5,285 nucleotides of DNA, taken from contig RKRU01000136.1 of NCBI GenBank assembly GCA_007571225.1, positions 1-5,285 of the forward strand, in the 5' to 3' direction. The stretch is from Nitrosopumilaceae archaeon (GTDB lineage: Archaea > Thermoproteota > Nitrososphaeria > Nitrososphaerales > Nitrosopumilaceae). Shown one piece after another: positions 1 through 4,803 of this stretch (positions within the stretch are counted from its first letter, which is position 1; each line of letters starts with the position of its first letter). The translations under genes and the position numbers were made by a program. The notes below the pieces were generated by a model. That model searched no databases. It saw only the letters and a list, made by a program, of their open reading frames with translations, and had not been told where the DNA came from.

Positions 1-38
1 GGGGGAAGGTGGAGGGGGGAGGGTAACCTATAACGCGC
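1..38 (+). repeat. Purine-rich tract, possible tail of a third R1 repeat copy
   Basis: Positions 1-24 are almost all purine on the plus strand, followed by TATAAC at 30-35. The R1 copy at 4622-4735 ends the same way: a GA-rich tract then TATAAC at 4746-4751. The likeness is in composition and order more than exact bases, and the part that would hold the conserved R1 core lies outside the window. Read on the minus strand it is a C/T-rich tract starting about 40 bases after the stop of the gene at 67-564, so it could instead be part of that gene's 3' end. The rest of 39-66 shows nothing. Confidence 0.25.
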
Positions 39-66
39 AGCCCAGGCCTGTCTATAGCGGCCGGGC

Positions 67-564
67 TTATTTGACTACAAATACCTCTGATGTGGAGATG
101 TTGCTGCCTGCCGGAGCGGTCATGTCTGCTGTTATGACGTATCTGCCGGGAGTATCGATCGCAGTTGAAAACTCCCCTTCTGTGGGAAGTCCTAGGCCGT
201 CTGCTACAAAGCACTGCTCAAAGAACGCGCCCTGACTCAGCACCGTGTTGCTGTCTGCAAGGTACACTGTAATGTACAGGTCCCCGCAGTCAAACGACGG
301 GTCGTGTACAGTCACACCTACTGATAGTACCTCGCCTGCGGCATATGACTGTGAGAGGCCCATAATGGAAATTCTAGTATCTGTATCATGCGTGGCATCA
401 CCTATATCCGAGTCTTGGTCTTGGCCACCATGGCCGACGTGCGATGTGGATTGCGGCCACATATCCAGCTCCCTGCCGGGCCTGTCAAGTATGTCAAACG
501 TTACTGCCGTGGCAAGCGTTACGGATAGAATCACCGGTAGTATGAATACTACAAATACTTTCAT
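67..564 (-). CDS. Exported beta-rich protein with two cysteines, function unknown
   Basis: A 165-residue protein that I do not recognise as a named family. Residues 3-20 are a hydrophobic stretch after one lysine (MKVF...), an export signal or N-terminal anchor. Residues 40-63 form a polar linker rich in His, Asp and Gly (HVGHGG, then several Asp and two more His). Residues 64-165 look like one Ig-like beta sandwich: alternating hydrophobic strands, GEVLSVGVTV, DLYITVYLAD, GRYVITADM. Only two cysteines, C93 (FDCGD) and C118 (EQCF), well placed for one disulfide outside the cell. The frame stays open to a TTG at 588 and has a GTG at 573 with GGAGGT (581-586) seven bases ahead. I prefer ATG 564 because the TATA box at 588-593 sits about 26 bases before it, as for a leaderless mRNA, and the TTG would overlap the TATA box. 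The stop is TAA. Neighbours on the same strand are spaced by about 280 bp, so it is probably transcribed alone. Confidence 0.8.
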   Translation of the reverse strand: MKVFVVFILPVILSVTLATAVTFDILDRPGRELDMWPQSTSHVGHGGQDQDSDIGDATHDTDTRISIMGLSQSYAAGEVLSVGVTVHDPSFDCGDLYITVYLADSNTVLSQGAFFEQCFVADGLGLPTEGEFSTAIDTPGRYVITADMTAPAGSNISTSEVFVVK

Positions 565-587
565 GATTCCCACGGCCACAACCTCCA

Positions 588-593
588 ATATAA
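588..593 (-). promoter_or_regulatory. TATA box for the two-cysteine exported protein gene
   Basis: TTATAT on the minus strand, centred about 26-27 bases before ATG 564. That is the usual archaeal TATA-to-transcription-start distance, so the mRNA would begin at or beside the ATG (leaderless). A GGAGGT at 581-586 lies in the same stretch and could serve the alternative GTG start at 573 only if transcription began further upstream. Confidence 0.5.
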
Positions 594-610
594 CTACTTG
601 ACATCCGTAT

Positions 611-656
611 GTATGTGACTTGCTCTGTATATGGATGCAGCAATCCCGTCACATAC
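611..656. repeat. Perfect 9-bp inverted repeat upstream of the two-cysteine protein gene
   Basis: GTATGTGAC at 611-619 and its exact reverse complement GTCACATAC at 648-656, with 28 bases between them. It lies upstream of the TATA box at 588-593, so it could be an operator for a dimeric regulator or a long-loop RNA stem. The right arm is inside the R2 repeat copy at 633-679; the left arm is not. Confidence 0.45.
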
Positions 657-679
657 ACTCAAACATGACTGAAAAACCC
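633..679 (-). repeat. R2 dispersed repeat, copy A
   Basis: Minus-strand copy of a repeat also found at 4434-4480 and 5210-5270. The 28-base core runs 679 to 652 (GGTTTTTCA, then TGTTTGAGTG) and is followed by a second block 651 to 633 (TGAC....ATTG.TG.ATCC). Against copy B the core matches at 23 of 28 positions, all differences being transitions. Similarity to the copy-B flank appears to extend to about 730, where both have TGCAGGGC at the same distance. It lies between the 3' end of the multi-Ig gene and the promoter of the gene at 67-564. Confidence 0.6.
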
Positions 680-843
680 GTACTATATTGCCCGATGCTT
701 TCTTTGCAACTACTTGTATTGCAGGGCAAGCAATATCCTACCTGCCGTCTCTCACCTGCAAGCCTCCACTCACAAGCCCATAGAAAAGACACTCCTGCCG
801 TGGGCCGTCTATACTACGCGCGTCATGACTGCCAGTACAGGCG

Positions 844-3129
844 TCACTCTATAACAAAGTCCTTTTCTACAGTTTGGTTGTGCGCATCGGTGATAATCAT
901 GGTGTAGGTTCCGTGTATGGTGTCGGCTGGAATAGGCCACTTTGCAACTGCCGATCCGTCGCCTGTAAGCGTAATCTTCTGCTCCGAACCTATGATGGCA
1001 CCCTCCCCATCTGTGGACGTAACCTTGAGCCATATGGTCTGTTTTGCACCTATCACGGTAATGTCCACATACTTGCCAAGGGGAAGCTCGTTCTTGACCT
1101 CTGATATGTGGATGGAGAGTCCTACGGGCACCACATCTACGTCTATGGAGTTCGTGTTTCCGCCACTAGACGCCGTTACAGTCCATACACCGATCTTTCC
1201 GCTTGACGGAATGAGCAACGTTTCAAGCGCGGTTCTTCTATCCTTATCCTTGTCCTTTTGTATGAGCCTTGAAAACGTCTCCTTGACGCTGACAACATCA
1301 CCGTCGGGGTCCGTCATTGTAACTATCAATGGCACAATTACATCCCCCGTATCTATCGAAATCAGGAACTGGTCTCCCGGATGGTACGGGGGATTTATGG
1401 CCATGACCTCTATTATGTTGGTGCCTGACTGTAGGCCCACAGTGAACTCCCTGGATATCTTTTCTGTCCCTTTTTCCACCTCTGCGGTGTACAGGCCGCT
1501 GCGGTAATCTTGCAGGCCTAGTGTAAATGTCCTCCTGCCGTCGCTCTGCATGGCAATTGATTCTGTGTGTATTATACTGTCTGAGCTGTCAAGAATATTC
1601 AGCTTGACTATGTCGGTGGGCTCTGCTGCTATGCTGATTGTGGGCGTCTCCGAACTTCCATAGTTTACCTTGTCAAGTTCAAATACGATCTTAGTGGTGG
1701 GCTGCTTATTGACCCCCACAAAGGCGTATTCCTTGATGCCATTCTGACTGACTATTACCGTGTATGTTCCGTCTAGGTCCCTGTGGTTCACTGTATACTC
1801 AAACACAGTCGAGTTTGTACCGCTGGTGGGGATTATGTCCGAATAGACGCTTATGTTTTTGGGATTCTCGATGTTTACCTTGAGCGGCGCGTTGTCAGTG
1901 GTACCTACGACAAACCTCATTACCTCGCCGCGCTTGTATTCTGACTTGGATGGCTGTATGCTGATGTTGTTGTTGGTTACAATATTCCATGTCTTTTCTA
2001 TCACCTCATTGCCATCGGTAACCCCTACAACATAGCTGCCTATCTTCATATCCGTGCCCACTATGTGGGATTCGGGTATACTCCAACCGCCCGATTCGTC
2101 GGCCGTAATTACATTGGAGGTGTACATGATGCCGTTTCCTCCCTTTATGTACGTGACAATTGTACTGCCTGGATTGGCCGTACCGTGCACCTGCAGCCTG
2201 TCACCTATGTTTACGATCTCCGGCACGCCGGATACACTCAGTCTGGTGATGGGCGGCGCCACTTGGTCTGGATTATGGCCTGCAATGGGGGATTCGGGCC
2301 TGCTTACTGTAGGGTTTATCTTGAGACTCCTGCTTATCTCGTTGCCGTCTATATCCCTTACTATAAAGTCCACCCTCTCTGCAGGTACGTTGTTTGGTAT
2401 GTTTGATGTCGTCACGAAGCTTCCACTGTCATCCGTAACAAAGGTCCCAATCAGAAAATCGTTTATGTGGAGCACGAATGATGTTTCAGGTCCGAACTTT
2501 TCTCCTATCACCCTGATTGTAGATCCTATGTTTATGGTGTCTGGAATCACCCTAAAGTCAGACTCGATCGTAATATTGTCTGGTTTTGGTGGGGGCTCCT
2601 CCTCCTCACCGCCCCCATTTATCTCCTCAATTACGGTGTCGTCGGGTGTCTCCTCGACTACTGGTTCCGGCCCATCCTGGGAGGCAATGCTTGTTATGAG
2701 CAGGTTCCCGCCTGCATCAGAAGCACTCCAGTTTATCTCCGATACCGGCAGCTCTGTATTGACTCCGATCTTCACGGATTGTCCGGCCGTGATGGCGGCC
2801 GGGCTGGTAAATATTATGTGGTCCTGTTGCACCTTTGTGCCCGTCCAGCCACTTTCGGTCTTAAACGACTTGAATGTGTTGTCGTTGTCTACAAACCATA
2901 AGTTTATCTCCGTAATGTCTGCACCCCCGTCGTTTGTTATGGTTATCAGGCTTGTGGTGCCTATCGTAATTATAGATGCGCCTATTGTCTGCGCATGGGC
3001 GTAATCGGCCGCTGGCGTCACTAGTACTGCCAAGGCCATCGCTACTGCAATGACTGCAGGCCACATTGCCTGCGTGCGCATGTATCCTGTCATGCTTGCC
3101 AGTATCGTATGTAACATCAAGTGCCTCAC
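844..3129 (-). CDS. Secreted multi-domain Ig-like surface protein
   Basis: A 761-residue exported protein. Residues 23-46 are a hydrophobic segment ending in AHA before QT, a good signal-peptidase site. Residues 48-150 form an N-terminal beta domain (TNDGGADITEINLWF, INWSASD). Residues 153-187 are an acidic, Pro-rich linker (GGGEEEEPPPKPD). Then come about six Ig-like or macroglobulin-like domains, roughly 190-272, 295-387, 388-475, 478-565, 568-668 and 671-761, with recurring signatures such as GTYTVIV, GLYTAEV and GTYTMII near each end. There is no C-terminal membrane helix and no cysteine anywhere. A cell-surface structural, adhesive or binding role is inferred; no catalytic motif is visible. 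Start: GTG 3129 has AGGAG eight bases upstream and overlaps the stop of the small ORF at 3126-3251 as GTGA. ATG 3117 and ATG 3081 are alternatives, the frame being open to TTG 3147. Stop TGA. Exact family unknown. Confidence 0.85.
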   Translation of the reverse strand: MRHLMLHTILASMTGYMRTQAMWPAVIAVAMALAVLVTPAADYAHAQTIGASIITIGTTSLITITNDGGADITEINLWFVDNDNTFKSFKTESGWTGTKVQQDHIIFTSPAAITAGQSVKIGVNTELPVSEINWSASDAGGNLLITSIASQDGPEPVVEETPDDTVIEEINGGGEEEEPPPKPDNITIESDFRVIPDTINIGSTIRVIGEKFGPETSFVLHINDFLIGTFVTDDSGSFVTTSNIPNNVPAERVDFIVRDIDGNEISRSLKINPTVSRPESPIAGHNPDQVAPPITRLSVSGVPEIVNIGDRLQVHGTANPGSTIVTYIKGGNGIMYTSNVITADESGGWSIPESHIVGTDMKIGSYVVGVTDGNEVIEKTWNIVTNNNISIQPSKSEYKRGEVMRFVVGTTDNAPLKVNIENPKNISVYSDIIPTSGTNSTVFEYTVNHRDLDGTYTVIVSQNGIKEYAFVGVNKQPTTKIVFELDKVNYGSSETPTISIAAEPTDIVKLNILDSSDSIIHTESIAMQSDGRRTFTLGLQDYRSGLYTAEVEKGTEKISREFTVGLQSGTNIIEVMAINPPYHPGDQFLISIDTGDVIVPLIVTMTDPDGDVVSVKETFSRLIQKDKDKDRRTALETLLIPSSGKIGVWTVTASSGGNTNSIDVDVVPVGLSIHISEVKNELPLGKYVDITVIGAKQTIWLKVTSTDGEGAIIGSEQKITLTGDGSAVAKWPIPADTIHGTYTMIITDAHNQTVEKDFVIE

Positions 3130-3251
3130 CTGTTTAGCTCCTGACAAGTTATAACAATATCTCTAATGTTGTGACGTGTGGTGACCTGGAGTATAACATG
3201 ATCTTTTTGGAGACGCACCTGTCTAAACTCTACCATGTGGCCACCTATCAT
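3126..3251 (-). CDS. Possible 41-residue leaderless ORF coupled to the multi-Ig gene
   Basis: ATG 3251 opens a 41-residue ORF beginning MIGGHMVEFRQVRLQKD and ending ITCQELNR before TGA. It is short and unlike any family I know, but three sequence facts favour it. A strong TATA element (3273-3283) is centred about 26 bases before the ATG, as for a leaderless mRNA. The reading frame is unbroken from that ATG to a stop that overlaps a GTG start of the multi-Ig gene (GTGA). That GTG has a good ribosome-binding site lying inside this ORF. The protein is basic and amphipathic, with alternating hydrophobic residues (HVILQVTTR, DIVITC), one cysteine, and no signal or membrane segment. It may be a real small protein or only a leader ORF that feeds ribosomes to the downstream gene. 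An ORF of this length can also occur by chance. Confidence 0.4.
   Translation of the reverse strand: MIGGHMVEFRQVRLQKDHVILQVTTRHNIRDIVITCQELNR
3138..3142 (-). promoter_or_regulatory. Ribosome-binding site that favours GTG 3129 as the multi-Ig start
   Basis: AGGAG on the minus strand, eight bases before GTG 3129. A second, weaker GGTGA at 3126-3130 lies eight bases before ATG 3117, so both starts may be used. The AGGAG lies within the coding frame of the small upstream ORF, the arrangement expected for translational coupling. Confidence 0.45.
3149..3154 (-). promoter_or_regulatory. Possible internal TATA box for the multi-Ig gene
   Basis: TTATAA on the minus strand, which would place transcription start near 3125, just after GTG 3129 and eight bases before ATG 3117. 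If it is used, the multi-Ig gene can be made without the small upstream ORF, from ATG 3117 with almost no leader. It lies inside the small ORF. Confidence 0.35.
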
Positions 3252-3272
3252 GTCGTTGTAACATCGGTTCTA

Positions 3273-3283
3273 TAATATATCTC
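3273..3283 (-). promoter_or_regulatory. TATA box for the small ORF and multi-Ig gene
   Basis: ATATATTATAG on the minus strand, centred about 26 bases before ATG 3251. It is one of the clearest TATA elements in the window. The sequence is also AT-rich on the plus strand, so direction is judged from the distance to the ATG. A palindrome GTGGCCAC (3237-3244) lies just inside the ORF start. Confidence 0.5.
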
Positions 3284-3314
3284 GATACTCAGATGGCATG
3301 TGAGGAGTTATCCA

Positions 3315-3425
3315 CTTTAAAAGCACCTGGCACCTGTTTGGGTCCCCACAAATAACTGATTCCAGGTACGAATTTCGCAGATTGTTTCGGCCGAATCTAA
3401 CGGTTACGGGGTAGTGGAAAGGAAG
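3315..3425 (+). repeat. R1 dispersed repeat, copy 1 (candidate small RNA gene)
   Basis: This fills the gene-free stretch between the zinc-ribbon gene (stop at 3513) and the small ORF (start at 3251). It matches 4622-4735 in the same orientation. The order is a TATA-like box (TTTAAAA, 3316-3322), GCACCTGGCA...GGTCCCCAC, a conserved block 3350-3404 that matches the other copy at about 47 of 57 aligned columns by eye, and a G/A-rich tail 3407-3437. No reading frame is kept between copies, so it is not protein coding. In the conserved block, TTCG (3374-3377) can pair with CGAA (3392-3395) around the loop. A transcript from the TATA-like box would start near 3345 and run toward the 3' end of the zinc-ribbon gene in antisense. 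Alternatives are a mobile-element remnant or, on the minus strand, a C/T-rich transcript end. Confidence 0.6.
3316..3322 (+). promoter_or_regulatory. TATA-like box of R1 copy 1
   Basis: TTTAAAA on the plus strand, aligned with TTATAA (4623-4628) in the other R1 copy. In both, a point 26 bases downstream falls in the shared GGTCYCAC, which would be the start of an R1 RNA. The box and the spacing are both kept, but the direction of use is an inference. Confidence 0.35.
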
Positions 3426-3512
3426 TGGGTGGGGATGTGGGTACAGAGAATCCGAATGACGTGTCAACCGGTGACGCATTATGGGCAAGATGCAGGCAGT
3501 GGCTGTGGATAG

Positions 3513-3674
3513 TCACAACTCAAACTCTTGGCGGCACTTTTCACACTTGCCACGCTCGTCGCCAGGACGCCCGAGCAGAAAGACCTTTCCTATGGTCTTG
3601 CATTCGGGACAGAGGCCTATGGTTACGTTTCTTGCCTTTGTGTTTATGAATTTCTGGGTTTTTCTACGTCCCAT
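3513..3674 (-). CDS. Small zinc-ribbon protein, 53 residues
   Basis: A complete 53-residue protein starting MGRRKTQKFINTKARN and ending QEFEL before TGA. It holds two cysteine pairs, C22-P-E-C25 and C44-E-K-C47, 18 residues apart, the knuckle pattern of a zinc ribbon that binds one zinc ion. The first 16 residues are strongly basic (seven Lys/Arg), which suggests nucleic-acid or ribosome contact. Between the knuckles lie KTIGKVFLLGRPGDERGK, a beta hairpin of the usual size. Zinc ribbons of this size in archaea are often ribosomal or transcription-associated, but I cannot name the family. There is no signal peptide; it should be cytoplasmic. The start is ATG 3674, the only one possible that keeps the basic tail; an AT-rich CTTAAT (3697-3702) lies about 25 bases before it, so the mRNA may be leaderless. 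The 18-bp tandem repeats at 3716-3787 lie immediately upstream. Confidence 0.8.
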   Translation of the reverse strand: MGRRKTQKFINTKARNVTIGLCPECKTIGKVFLLGRPGDERGKCEKCRQEFEL

Positions 3675-3696
3675 GTATAACAGGCGAATCTCGGAC

Positions 3697-3702
3697 GATT
3701 AA
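3697..3702 (-). promoter_or_regulatory. Weak TATA-like box for the zinc-ribbon gene
   Basis: CTTAAT on the minus strand, centred about 25 bases before ATG 3674. A better-looking ATTAAA (3705-3710) is about 33 bases away. The tandem repeats just upstream hold many further TATATT sequences, so the true promoter may lie there. Confidence 0.3.
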
Positions 3703-3715
3703 GGTTTAATGATAT

Positions 3716-3787
3716 GATATATTCATATATTATGATATATTCGTATGATGTGATATATTCGTATGATGTGATATATTCATATGATGT
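3716..3787. repeat. Four 18-bp AT-rich tandem repeat units
   Basis: Units run 3716-3733, 3734-3751, 3752-3769 and 3770-3787, with consensus GATATATTCGTATGATGT. The two middle units are identical; the last has one change and the first several, and a partial GATAT (3711-3715) precedes them. At the left edge ATATGA (3712-3717) and TCATAT (3723-3728) form a short inverted repeat. The array lies 42 to 113 bases upstream of the zinc-ribbon start and 76 bases beyond the CopD stop. Because the unit is a multiple of three with no stop codon it also reads as MIYSYD repeats on the plus strand, but nothing supports that as a protein. It may be an array of regulator sites, a DNA-bending tract, or a slippage-prone satellite. 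Confidence 0.85.
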
Positions 3788-3862
3788 GGAGCCGGATGTC
3801 TGGTGGCCTAGGTGTTCCTACATATATCGTGCATTGTGCAGTGGCCGGTCCGTGCGGTACGA

Positions 3863-4393
3863 TCAGACCCCAGCATCAAGCAACGCTGCAAAGAAGAGTA
3901 TGGCAATGGATATGACCACGGTGACCTCGCCGAGTATTATTGTCTTCTTCCGCAGCCTTTGAATCTCCTGCGCGGAGAACAGTCCTGCCATGATTTTGTC
4001 CTCCACGCGCTTTGATATTACCACTACGTGTGTTATGTACACTGCAATTAGGATGATCACCAGTGTCACCTTTATTGCAAGAAAGGTACCATAGCTCGTA
4101 CCAAGCAGAATCTCGGGCCTGACAAGCAGGGCGTGCGAGTTGTACAGTCCGGTAGCTACAAGTACGACAAGCGCCGGTACAGCGATAAGATTAAAGCGCC
4201 TGCCGACGATAATCATAGTCTTCATTCTCCCCTCGACAGAATCGTTCATGGTCCTCAACAACGGAGCAAGCACCACGCCTATGAATACGGAGCCTCCCAC
4301 CCAGATTGAGGCGGAGACTAGGTGCACCCACGTAAGCATGGCCTGTTCCAGAGATGACATGCTGTTTTGCGGGGTCCCAAGATTATTATTCAT
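3863..4393 (-). CDS. CopD-family four-helix membrane protein
   Basis: A 176-residue integral membrane protein resembling the CopD (copper resistance D) domain. Helices lie near residues 19-45 (LTWVHLVSASIWVGGSVFIG), 68-85, 103-127 and 151-172. Signatures seen are WVHL with H24, WVGG, GRRF before helix 2, VATGLYNSH with H87, and YITH with H122. Histidines within or beside helices suit heme or copper ligands. CopD proteins are linked to copper import or to heme-containing quinone/electron-transfer roles; a copper role would fit the copper-rich enzymes of ammonia oxidisers, but nothing here proves it. The loop after helix 3 is charged (SKRVEDKIMAGLFSAQEIQRLRKK). Start is uncertain: ATG 4393 has a TATA box at 4449-4456 and a leader of about 33 bases; ATG 4360 (MSSLEQAM) has AT-rich AATAATAAT 26 bases ahead and could be leaderless. 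The frame extends to GTG 4459, but that lies before the TATA-predicted transcript start. Stop TGA. Confidence 0.8.
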   Translation of the reverse strand: MNNNLGTPQNSMSSLEQAMLTWVHLVSASIWVGGSVFIGVVLAPLLRTMNDSVEGRMKTMIIVGRRFNLIAVPALVVLVATGLYNSHALLVRPEILLGTSYGTFLAIKVTLVIILIAVYITHVVVISKRVEDKIMAGLFSAQEIQRLRKKTIILGEVTVVISIAILFFAALLDAGV

Positions 4394-4433
4394 TCGGAAA
4401 GCTGACCCATGTGGCTTTACACACTCCTTATGT

Positions 4434-4480
4434 GGATCCATCAACATTGTTATATGCACTCAAACACGATTGAAAAACCT
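4434..4480 (-). repeat. R2 dispersed repeat, copy B (contains the CopD TATA box)
   Basis: The core runs 4480 to 4453 and the second block 4452 to 4434 on the minus strand. It is 23/28 identical to copy A and 22/28 to copy E in the core, with only transitions as differences. In this copy the core ends in GCATATAAC, a good TATA box; the same place reads GTATGTGAC in A and GCACATGTG in E, so the TATA box is not a kept part of the repeat. Confidence 0.6.
4449..4456 (-). promoter_or_regulatory. TATA box for the CopD-family gene
   Basis: CATATAAC on the minus strand, predicting transcription start near 4426. The resulting leader would hold AAGGAG (4424-4429) and a tiny ORF, ATG 4410 to TGA, that overlaps ATG 4393 as ATGA. 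Whether the tiny ORF matters cannot be judged. Confidence 0.4.
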
Positions 4481-4621
4481 ATACTGCACTACTAAGGCCT
4501 TTTTCCAGTTATTTTTTGTGTCATGCAGGGCGGGTAAAGTCATACATCTGGGGCCCGTCCATGTTTAATTAAATGATCTGTACCGAGGTGAAATGCCCAG
4601 CCGCGTAAGAGATTGTCTGCC
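4481..4621. other. Divergent intergenic stretch between the CopD and Cys-rich genes
   Basis: The whole gap between the CopD start and the plus-strand gene is about 410 bp; R2 copy B and R1 copy 2 fill its ends. In between there are two plus-strand T-runs (4500-4504 and 4512-4517), a flank resembling that of R2 copy A up to about 4535, and a perfect 10-bp AT palindrome TTTAATTAAA at 4564-4573. I see no ORF longer than about 13 codons with a convincing start, and no tRNA or other known RNA. Confidence 0.5.
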
Positions 4622-4735
4622 GTTATAAGCACATAGCAGATGTCTAGGTCTCACGCTCAAATAATTGATTCTAGGCACGAATTCGACAGATTGTTTATGT
4701 CGAACCTAAACGGTATGTAGGAGGAGAAGGAAGAG
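4622..4735 (+). repeat. R1 dispersed repeat, copy 2 (candidate small RNA or leader)
   Basis: Same-orientation partner of 3315-3425. The order is TTATAA (4623-4628), GCACATAGCA...GGTCTCAC, conserved block 4659-4714, then a purine tract 4719-4744. Here the block folds well: TTCGACA (4682-4688) and TGTCGAA (4698-4704) form a perfect 7-bp stem around a 9-base loop whose start, GATTGTTT, is identical in the other copy. It lies upstream of the Cys-rich gene in the same direction, so a transcript from the R1 box would put the hairpin in a leader of 117 to 153 bases. The other copy has no plus-strand gene behind it, which argues for an independent RNA or a mobile sequence rather than a gene-specific leader. 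Confidence 0.6.
4623..4628 (+). promoter_or_regulatory. TATA-like box of R1 copy 2
   Basis: TTATAA on the plus strand, matching in position the TTTAAAA of R1 copy 1. Predicted transcript start is near 4651. It could drive a stand-alone RNA or a long-leader form of the Cys-rich mRNA. Confidence 0.4.
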
Positions 4736-4773
4736 GAGAAGAGTGTATAACATCCCGGTAAAGCCGTATGTTG

Positions 4774-4781
4774 GTTTATAA
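4774..4781 (+). promoter_or_regulatory. TATA box favouring GTG 4804 as the Cys-rich start
   Basis: TTTATAAT, centred about 26 bases before GTG 4804, the spacing for a leaderless transcript. A second box, TATAAC at 4746-4751, is only about 20 bases before ATG 4768, too close for a transcript that includes that ATG. Confidence 0.5.
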
Positions 4782-4803
4782 TCTTAAAGTTGTAAATTAC
4801 GGC

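Noticed and set aside
657..792. 47-codon minus-strand ORF from GTG 792 ending MFECM in R2 copy A
   Set aside because: Copy B has an in-frame stop just upstream and its changes show no codon-position bias, so R2 is not kept as coding. The TATA-like sequence is only about 20 bases from the GTG.
917..1507. 196-codon plus-strand ORF opposite the multi-Ig gene
   Set aside because: Antisense shadow of the same gene, with no domain pattern and no promoter.
2054..3004. 316-codon plus-strand ORF opposite the multi-Ig gene
   Set aside because: It lies fully antisense to a protein with a clear signal peptide and repeated Ig-like strands. Its translation is low in charge and rich in Ser, Pro and Thr, as expected from the complement of that gene. 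No TATA box fits its start.
3341..3425. R1 as a tRNA, C/D-box or H/ACA RNA
   Set aside because: No acceptor stem or T-arm pairs correctly, and the single CTGA in copy 1 is not kept in copy 2 and has no matching C box.
3270..3488. 72-codon minus-strand ORF across R1 copy 1
   Set aside because: The frame is not kept in R1 copy 2, and the composition (His/Pro-rich start) is that of translated repeat DNA.
3714..3962. Plus-strand ORF beginning with MIYSYD hexapeptide repeats
   Set aside because: The repeats arise because the 18-bp unit is a multiple of three without a stop. The rest of the ORF runs antisense into the CopD gene and has no recognisable content.
4498..4519. T-runs as a plus-strand transcription terminator
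   Set aside because: No plus-strand gene ends before them within the window, so there is nothing for them to terminate.
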